From 2-02-FULL-47-50 sp964479045 (GTDB lineage: Bacteria; Pseudomonadota; Gammaproteobacteria; Eutrophobiales; Eutrophobiaceae), in contig CAYZJI010000003.1 in the NCBI GenBank assembly GCA_964479045.1, positions 172,835 to 236,834 of the forward strand: a stretch of DNA of 64,000 nucleotides, written 5' to 3'. A program made the translations under genes and the position numbers. The notes below the pieces were generated by a model, which worked only from the letters and a program-made list of their open reading frames with translations, searched no databases and had not been told where the DNA came from. Positions 58,752-64,000 of this stretch are shown piece after piece (position 1 is the stretch's first letter; each line of letters starts with the position of its first letter).

Positions 58752-59132
58752 TCAGGCCTCAATTATTATCAAACCTGCTGCCACGTTCCGGCCTTCACTC
58801 ATCAACAGGTTGTAACACCGGCAGGCCGCACCAGTATCCATCACTTCAAAGCCAATCCCCTGTTCAAACACCCGTGAAATTAATTCCGGTGCCGGAAACA
58901 GCAAATGTTTTCCTGTGCCGATAATAATGATCTCCGGTTTCAGGGTGATGATCTGATCGATATGTTGCGTTGCGAGATCGGAAAACAGGACTGGTGGCCA
59001 GTCCGGCAATACTGTTCGCGCAGAAATGATCACACTGGAGCTGTAATGCGTGCCGTTTACCGTAATGCGGCCCGGTTCGTAGGCATCAATGTGATAATGA
59101 TCAGCAGGCCGACCGTCGAGATGGATTTTCAT
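58752..59132 (-). CDS. Mth938-like domain protein (DUF498)
   Basis: A 126-residue protein of the Mth938-like/DUF498 family. The central IGTGKHLLFPAPELI segment and the C-terminal GAACRCYNLLMSEGRNVAAGLI are typical. Related proteins in eukaryotes help assembly of respiratory complex I; in bacteria the role is unknown. The ATG at 59132 begins with MKIHLDGRP; the longer frame overlaps adk's leader. It converges with rpoS (four bases between the stops) and is divergent from adk. Confidence 0.9.
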   Translation of the reverse strand: MKIHLDGRPADHYHIDAYEPGRITVNGTHYSSSVIISARTVLPDWPPVLFSDLATQHIDQIITLKPEIIIIGTGKHLLFPAPELISRVFEQGIGFEVMDTGAACRCYNLLMSEGRNVAAGLIIIEA

Positions 59133-59205
59133 GGATAGACGGGAGTCCAGTTGGCATAATTCCAATATTACATTAATGCTCTATGCGTCACGAAGAGGAA
59201 TAACA

Positions 59206-59853
59206 ATGAAAATAATACTGCTGGGACCACCGGGCGCCGGCAAGGGTACTCAGGCTAATAACATCAAAGAGAATCTTGCCATCCCCCAGATATCAACGGG
59301 TGACATGCTGCGTGCCGCGGTCAAGGCAGGCACGCCACTCGGCCTCAAGGCCAAACAGGTCATGGATGCGGGTGAACTCGTTTCCGATGAATTGATACTG
59401 CAACTCGTCAAGGAACGCATTCAGGAGCGTGATTGTGCAAAAGGTTATCTGTTCGATGGCTTCCCGCGCACGATCGCACAGGCTGAGGGACTCAAAGCCG
59501 CCGGTATACAGGTGGATGCCGTTGTTGAACTGCAATTGCCGGACAGTGAGATCGTCAAGCGGATGAGCGGGCGGCGCATCCATCCTGCCTCCGGACGCAG
59601 TTACCATGTGCTCTTTAACCCGCCCAAGACCGAAAACAGGGACGATGTGACGGGAGAACCGCTGATCCAGCGTGAGGATGATCGCGAAGAAACTGTGCTC
59701 AGGCGCCTGGAGGTCTATCATCGTCAAACGTCACCTCTCATTGAGTACTATTCAGCGATGGCGAAGCAGAACCAGGTGCGTTACATCCATGTAAATGGTG
59801 CTGGTGATGTGAATGTAATCAGCAAGACCATCATAGATGAACTTAACAAATGA
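59206..59853 (+). CDS. adk: Adenylate kinase
   Basis: Converts ATP and AMP to two ADP and keeps adenylate charge. The P-loop is GPPGAGKGTQ at residues 7-16, followed by STGDMLRAA, DGFPRTIAQAEGL and the long LID domain (GRRIHPASGRSYH) without the zinc cysteines. The ATG at 59206 has AGAGGAA well placed; the longer frame to 59131 overlaps the divergent gene and is not used. At 215 residues it has the normal length. A long AT-rich gap follows before the small basic peptide genes. Confidence 0.97.
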   Translation: MKIILLGPPGAGKGTQANNIKENLAIPQISTGDMLRAAVKAGTPLGLKAKQVMDAGELVSDELILQLVKERIQERDCAKGYLFDGFPRTIAQAEGLKAAGIQVDAVVELQLPDSEIVKRMSGRRIHPASGRSYHVLFNPPKTENRDDVTGEPLIQREDDREETVLRRLEVYHRQTSPLIEYYSAMAKQNQVRYIHVNGAGDVNVISKTIIDELNK

Positions 59854-60098
59854 TGTTGTGCAGGCATGGCGGTTGATCATCACTTTATGTGTGTCAAAAG
59901 CACTCTAAACAGAAAATTTATGCGCCTGATGTTGTAAAAAGCACAAAAAATTTTCATTTTTTTATTTTTTACGCACAAATATGCTGATTTTTATAAAAAA
60001 AACATAGAAAAAGTAAAAATCCTTACTATAATATCTTGCGTGTTGTTTATTGTTGTAGTAGTTCAACCATTTGTTAAACCACTTAGGGGAGTTTAATC

Positions 60099-60170
60099 AT
60101 GGCAAAGAAGAAAGCAGCAAAGAAAAAGACCGCAAAGAAAAAAGCGAAAAAGCGTAGCAAGAAAAAGTAG
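60099..60170 (+). CDS. 23-residue Lys/Ala-rich basic peptide
   Basis: A very small ORF: Met, 14 Lys, one Arg, five Ala, one Thr and one Ser (KKKAAKKKTAKKKAKKRSKK core). It has a strong Shine-Dalgarno (AGGGGAG, eight bases before ATG), and a TATAAT at 60027-60032 lies about 65 bases upstream within A/T tracts that may act as an UP element. The composition resembles the C-terminal tail of histone H1-like and AlgP proteins, so binding to nucleic acid is likely, but this is inference. The gap from 59854 to 60098 holds no other gene. A terminator lies about 165 bases downstream. Confidence 0.65.
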   Translation: MAKKKAAKKKTAKKKAKKRSKKK

Positions 60171-60201
60171 TCCCTCAAATTTAACTTCTGCCCAACTTGA
60201 T

Positions 60202-60297
60202 ATGCAACGCAGACTCGAGGCAAAGGCGAAGATAAAAGCGAGAAAGATGCGAAGGAAACAGATCGCCGCTATGCTGGCGAAAAACGCAGAAAGATAA
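60202..60297 (+). CDS. 31-residue basic peptide ORF
   Basis: A second small ORF, MQRRLEAKAKIKAR start and AMLAKNAER end, with about a third Arg or Lys. It could form one amphipathic helix. The ribosome-binding site is poor. It lies 31 bases after the Lys-rich peptide and is closed by the terminator at 60331, so it may be the second gene of a small operon or only a 3' untranslated region. Confidence 0.4.
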   Translation: MQRRLEAKAKIKARKMRRKQIAAMLAKNAER

Positions 60298-60330
60298 TTT
60301 CTCCGTCTGTGAACTTCAAATCAGATATTA

Positions 60331-60357
60331 AAGGCCCCGGATTCGGGGCCTTTTTTA
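60331..60357 (+). terminator. Intrinsic terminator of the small-peptide unit
   Basis: GGCCCCG (60333-60339), GATT loop, CGGGGCC (60344-60350) and six Ts directly after. A textbook terminator, which shows that the region 60.03-60.36 kb is transcribed as a separate short unit. Confidence 0.88.
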
Positions 60358-60419
60358 TTGTCTTACTCATAATATAGTCCGGGTATTCCGGACCTCCTGA
60401 ATTGTCCTTTATCTTGCGC

Positions 60420-62777
60420 ATGACTAAATCTTCAAGACACTCCAAGTCACGGAAAAACAAGAAAAAAAATCCTGTGTGGCCGAGTGCGCTGGTGCTGTTG
60501 CAGATCCTGCTAATCCTGCTCTTTTGCACTGCCGCATATGCACTTTGGCTGGATCAGCGGGTACGCACAGAATTTGAAGGCAAGAAGTGGTCATTACCTG
60601 CGCGTGTTTATGCCAGTCCGCTCGAGCTCTATAGTGGTTTGCGCATGGATCTGTTCACATTGGAACATCAATTAAATGTAGCAGGTTATCAACGCGTCAC
60701 CCGGCCATCACGTCCGGGTGATTATTCACGGGAAGGTCAGACACTCATTATTCATAGCCGGGCATTCGAGTTCTGGGATGGCGCGGAAGAGGCCCGCGAG
60801 TTTTCCGTAAGTTTCGGCGGTGGGGCTATCAACACACTGACACTGACGGCGAGTGGTGAATCTCAGGCATTAATTCGCCTGGAACCGGTACTTATCGGAA
60901 AAATCACTCCTGAACATGAAGAAGACCGGATTTTGATCGCCTATGACGAAATTCCGCCACATTTGATTGATGCGCTCATTGCTGTCGAGGATCGGAGTTA
61001 TTTTGAACATTCCGGTATCGACCCGCGCGGCATCCTGCGGGCGGCCTGGACCAATCTGCGCAGCGGCAAAGTCCGGCAGGGGGGAAGCACTCTGACCCAG
61101 CAACTGGTGAAGAACTTCTTTCTGACCCATGAACGCACTCTCTGGCGCAAATTGAATGAAATGATCATGGCCCTCTTGCTGGAACGCCATTACAGCAAGG
61201 CCGAAATCCTCGGGGCCTATGTTAATGAAGTCTATCTGGGCCAGCATGGTGCTATCGCTATACATGGCTTTGGAACGGCCGCGGAATATTACTTCGCACG
61301 TCCGTTGAATGAACTGAGGGTAGATCAACTGGCCTTGTTGGCAGGACTGGTACGAGGTGCATCCTACTACAATCCGCGCAAGCATCCGGAGCGTGCTGAA
61401 GAGCGGCGTAACCTGGTGATTCAACAGATGAGCGAACAGGGTTATCTAATTCCGGCTGAAACAGAATCTGCACTCAAGGCACCGCTCGATATCGCGGCAC
61501 GGCCAAGCTGGAGTAACGCGAAATATCCCGCCTATCTGGATCTGGTGCGCCGTCAATTACAGGCGGATTACAACGCCGAAGATCTGAAAACAGAAGGATT
61601 ACGCATCTTCACAACACTCAATCCGGTTTATCAGGAAGCCATGGTAAAAGCGGTATCTGAACGTCTGCCGATGCTGGAAAAAATGCGCGAGCTGCCTGAT
61701 CATTCACTCGAAGCTGCTGGTGTGGTGTCCAGTGTTGAAACCGGAGAAGTGCTGGCAATGATTGGCGGGCGTGAAGATACGGGTGGCGGGTTCAATCGTG
61801 CCCTCGATGCAAAACGGCCAATCGGTTCCCTGGTTAAACCGGCGGTCTATCTCGCGGCTCTGTCACAACCGGAAAAATATAATGTGCTGTCGTGGTTGCT
61901 GGACGCGCCCATCAGCATCAAGCAACCAGATGGCACAAGCTGGATGCCGGATAATTATGACAAGGAAACGCATGGCGATGTGCCGTTGCATGTCGCACTG
62001 GAAAATTCCTATAACCTCGCAACGGTACGGCTTGGTCTCGATGCCGGAATTCAAGCTTTCATATCCACATTCAAGGCTCTCGGTGTGGATCAACATATTC
62101 CCGAATATCCCTCCGTGTTTCTGGGGACTACAGAGCTTTCACCATTACAGGTGGCGCAGATGTACCAGACGCTGGCCAGCAACGGTTTCCTGATACCATT
62201 GCGGGCCATACGGGATGTGCTGGACAAGGATGGCAATCCTTTGCAGCGTTATCCGCTGGACATACGCCAGACTGTCGACAGCCGGGCCGTGCATATCCTT
62301 AACTCAATACTCACCGGCGTAGTGGAACGTGGCACAGCCAAATCACTGGCCCGACGTTTGCCGGATTTGATGCCGCTCGCCGGTAAAACCGGTACCACCA
62401 ACGATATGCGTGACAGCTGGTTTGCCGGATTTGGTGACAATATTCTTGGCGTGATCTGGCTTGGCCGGGATGACAATACACCTGCCGGGTTGACCGGGGC
62501 TTCAGGTGCTTTGCAGGTTTGGGGCGACATCATGCAAGCGATCAAACCGCTGCCATTAACACTGGTTCCGCCTGAAGGTGTGAGCTGGGTGCCGGTGCTG
62601 GACAGCCGGCGTGTACCGGAAGGATGTCCGGGCGCACGGGAATATCCGTTCATGGTGCCCTATTTACCCCCGGCCGGAAGTTGTACACACTTTGACAGGC
62701 CGGTGTCACCGCCGCAGCCCTCACAACCCGGAGATAAACAGGAAAAACCGTGGTCTATATTTGATATCTTCAGATAA
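60420..62777 (+). CDS. mrcB: Penicillin-binding protein 1B (bifunctional)
   Basis: A class A PBP of 785 residues that polymerises and crosslinks peptidoglycan. After a short basic cytoplasmic tail and one membrane helix (about 25-50) comes a UB2H-like region, then the glycosyltransferase domain (EDRSYFEHSGIDPRGI with the catalytic Glu, GGSTLTQQLVKN) and the transpeptidase domain: SLVK (the SxxK serine), SYN in ENSYNLA and KTGTT. The ATG at 60420 is chosen over a TTG at 60402. The neighbouring TPR lipoprotein starts 54 bases after the stop and may be its co-factor. Confidence 0.95.
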   Translation: MTKSSRHSKSRKNKKKNPVWPSALVLLQILLILLFCTAAYALWLDQRVRTEFEGKKWSLPARVYASPLELYSGLRMDLFTLEHQLNVAGYQRVTRPSRPGDYSREGQTLIIHSRAFEFWDGAEEAREFSVSFGGGAINTLTLTASGESQALIRLEPVLIGKITPEHEEDRILIAYDEIPPHLIDALIAVEDRSYFEHSGIDPRGILRAAWTNLRSGKVRQGGSTLTQQLVKNFFLTHERTLWRKLNEMIMALLLERHYSKAEILGAYVNEVYLGQHGAIAIHGFGTAAEYYFARPLNELRVDQLALLAGLVRGASYYNPRKHPERAEERRNLVIQQMSEQGYLIPAETESALKAPLDIAARPSWSNAKYPAYLDLVRRQLQADYNAEDLKTEGLRIFTTLNPVYQEAMVKAVSERLPMLEKMRELPDHSLEAAGVVSSVETGEVLAMIGGREDTGGGFNRALDAKRPIGSLVKPAVYLAALSQPEKYNVLSWLLDAPISIKQPDGTSWMPDNYDKETHGDVPLHVALENSYNLATVRLGLDAGIQAFISTFKALGVDQHIPEYPSVFLGTTELSPLQVAQMYQTLASNGFLIPLRAIRDVLDKDGNPLQRYPLDIRQTVDSRAVHILNSILTGVVERGTAKSLARRLPDLMPLAGKTGTTNDMRDSWFAGFGDNILGVIWLGRDDNTPAGLTGASGALQVWGDIMQAIKPLPLTLVPPEGVSWVPVLDSRRVPEGCPGAREYPFMVPYLPPAGSCTHFDRPVSPPQPSQPGDKQEKPWSIFDIFR

Positions 62778-62830
62778 TGATGTCACAGATGAATTTTAAT
62801 GAATGTAACTTCCACATGAATGGACATCCC

Positions 62831-63427
62831 ATGCAAATCGTTATACGGAGGTATTTCAGGTCACTGTTGCTGTTATCAGCCGTTTTGCTTTTATCTTCCG
62901 GGTGTGCCACCCGGCCAACCGCCGCGAAGGTTGAAGAACGATCGCTTCCAGGTGAACAGCCTGCGCCTCGTCCTGTGGAAAATACAGAAAGTGCTGCCAG
63001 GGCCACGCCCTTACCTGAACCTCCTCCGGCGCAGGTTTATGAACTTGAAGAAACGGCGCCGTATGAATCCTTGCCGCCACCGGAACCGGTCGAACAGAAA
63101 GCCAGTCCCGCTGTGGTGGCGCTGCTGGATGATGCTGATGCGCAGGCCGCCAGCGGGAAAGGCGCACAGGCGGCAGCCAGTCTCGAACGTGCCCTGCGGA
63201 TCGAACCCAAGAACCCGTTGCTCTGGCATAAACTTGGCAAAGTGAGGTTGCAGGAAGGCAAGTGGGATCAGGCGATCGCCATGGCCAAGAAATCGAATGT
63301 TCTTGCGCCGGGCAACAAGGCGCTGCAATCGGATAACTGGTTTATCATCGCCAAGGCCCGTGAAGGGATGGGGGACCAGGATGGCGCGCTGCAGGCACTG
63401 GACACGATGCAACAGTTACGCAACTAG
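62831..63427 (+). CDS. TPR-containing lipoprotein
   Basis: A lipoprotein of about 198 residues: signal peptide with lipobox LSSGC, a Pro/Glu-rich linker (about residues 30-100) and a TPR region (AALERALRIEPKNPLLWHKLGKVRL-like and AMAKKSNVLAPGNKALQ). Such TPR lipoproteins next to PBP1b recall the LpoB/YbgF idea of envelope co-factors; that link is only inferred. The ATG at 62831 starts the signal peptide; ATGs at 62777, 62789 and 62816 are less likely. It probably shares a transcript with mrcB. Confidence 0.82.
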   Translation: MQIVIRRYFRSLLLLSAVLLLSSGCATRPTAAKVEERSLPGEQPAPRPVENTESAARATPLPEPPPAQVYELEETAPYESLPPPEPVEQKASPAVVALLDDADAQAASGKGAQAAASLERALRIEPKNPLLWHKLGKVRLQEGKWDQAIAMAKKSNVLAPGNKALQSDNWFIIAKAREGMGDQDGALQALDTMQQLRN

Positions 63428-63457
63428 ATATGGCCGGATTCCCGGCATTGGAGCCAC

Positions 63458-64000
63458 ATGAACGATCGAATTCATGATTTACTCACCCGGCTGACTGCAC
63501 TCGAAGATGAATTGCAAACAGCCCTCCATGAGCAGGAAACCCGTGTCTATTTCCATATCAAGGGCAAACGCATTGAGTTCGAGGACTCCATCAGGCAAGC
63601 CCATAAAAAACTCAAAACCAGTTTTTTCCGTTGGCTGGTCACCAATCGTCCACAGAACCTGATTACCGGGCCGATCATCTACAGCATGATTGTCCCGTTG
63701 TTAATTCTGGACATATTCGTCAGTTTTTATCAGATCACCTGCTTCCCGATATATGGCATAACCAAAGTCCGCCGTGGTGATTACATCGTGATTGACCGGC
63801 AACATCTTGCCTACCTGAACTTTATTGAGAAATTCCATTGCACCTACTGCGCTTATGCCTCCGGGCTGATTGGCTATATTTGGGAGATCGTCGCGCGCAC
63901 AGAGCAGTATTTTTGCCCAATCAAGCATGCGCGCAAGATCCTCGGCACCCATTCACGTTATGCCCGTTTTCTGGATTATGGTGATGCCAAAGACTATGAA
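63458..64000 (+). CDS. Conserved hypothetical protein, cut by the window edge
   Basis: A reading frame of 181 codons open at the right edge. The product begins MNDRIHDLLTRLTALE with a predicted coiled coil (residues 1-30), then has a hydrophobic segment at about 72-95 (TGPIIYSMIVPLLILDIFVSF) and a Cys-rich part (FHCTYCAYA, YFCPIKHARKIL). I do not recognise the family. It starts 30 bases after the TPR lipoprotein stop on the same strand and is probably part of the same operon. Confidence 0.8.
   Translation, partial: MNDRIHDLLTRLTALEDELQTALHEQETRVYFHIKGKRIEFEDSIRQAHKKLKTSFFRWLVTNRPQNLITGPIIYSMIVPLLILDIFVSFYQITCFPIYGITKVRRGDYIVIDRQHLAYLNFIEKFHCTYCAYASGLIGYIWEIVARTEQYFCPIKHARKILGTHSRYARFLDYGDAKDYE

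Noticed and set aside
59880..60060. AT-rich stretch as a replication origin
   Set aside because: No DnaA-box cluster or dnaA/gidA gene; the tract is better explained as promoter and UP element of the small-peptide unit.

Overview
The window reads as a continuous chromosomal segment of a mid-GC, non-enteric gammaproteobacterium. Several gene orders support this: surE-pcm-nlpD-rpoS, comEC-exbB-exbD-lpxK-Trm112-kdsB, epmB/efp/epmA, parE/parC, argD-argF and rnhA-dnaQ. A zinc-independent FolE2, a rubrerythrin/Fe-S oxidoreductase/DUF3501 block and Mth938-like and DUF2062 proteins are common in environmental gammaproteobacteria. I cannot name the genus. No rRNA, tRNA, phage, insertion sequence or CRISPR array was seen.

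Layout. 1-7.2 kb: the end of hrpA, a small membrane protein, a CMD-Rieske fusion, an AT-rich orphan gene and a leftward MoxR-DUF58-TgpA operon. 7.2-18 kb: nitroreductase, hslR, moaB, a phytase-like secreted protein, an L,D-transpeptidase facing a Lpp-like lipoprotein with C-terminal lysine, an ADP-ribosylglycohydrolase, an aminotransferase, HNH nuclease, mazG, folE2, ispA and xseB. 18-33.5 kb: rubrerythrin, Fe-S oxidoreductase and DUF3501; topoisomerase IV; a degenerate REC-GGDEF-EAL protein; the EF-P modification cluster; a DinG-family helicase; an O-methyltransferase; cpdA.

33.5-36.3 kb is the accessory island. Two integron gene cassettes, each with its own attC hairpin, lie head to tail on the minus strand with no integrase gene in the window. 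Upstream of them is a good sigma-70-like promoter and a 19-codon leader ORF with a strong Shine-Dalgarno. The leader stop codon overlaps the junction base of the first cassette. Downstream lie DUF1272, DUF3703, a membrane protein and a Sel1 lipoprotein. One cassette gene carries a HEPN-like Rx4H motif.

36.3-64 kb is mostly core: yggU, tsaB, a Lol ABC exporter with one permease, competence and lipid A/KDO genes, Aas, MltD, rnhA, dnaQ, grxD, a PuuD-like membrane protein, arginine biosynthesis, the rpoS cluster, adk, PBP1b and a TPR lipoprotein. Between adk and PBP1b is a short unit encoding a 23-residue peptide made almost only of Lys and Ala, then a second small basic ORF and a terminator.

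Repeats are prominent. ATTCCGGC/GCCGGAAT palindromes and C/G-rich palindromes sit between genes. Heptamer tandem repeats (GTGAAGC and AGATACG) flank rnhA, dnaQ and argF and supply their stop codons, so RnhA and DnaQ end in nearly the same short tail.
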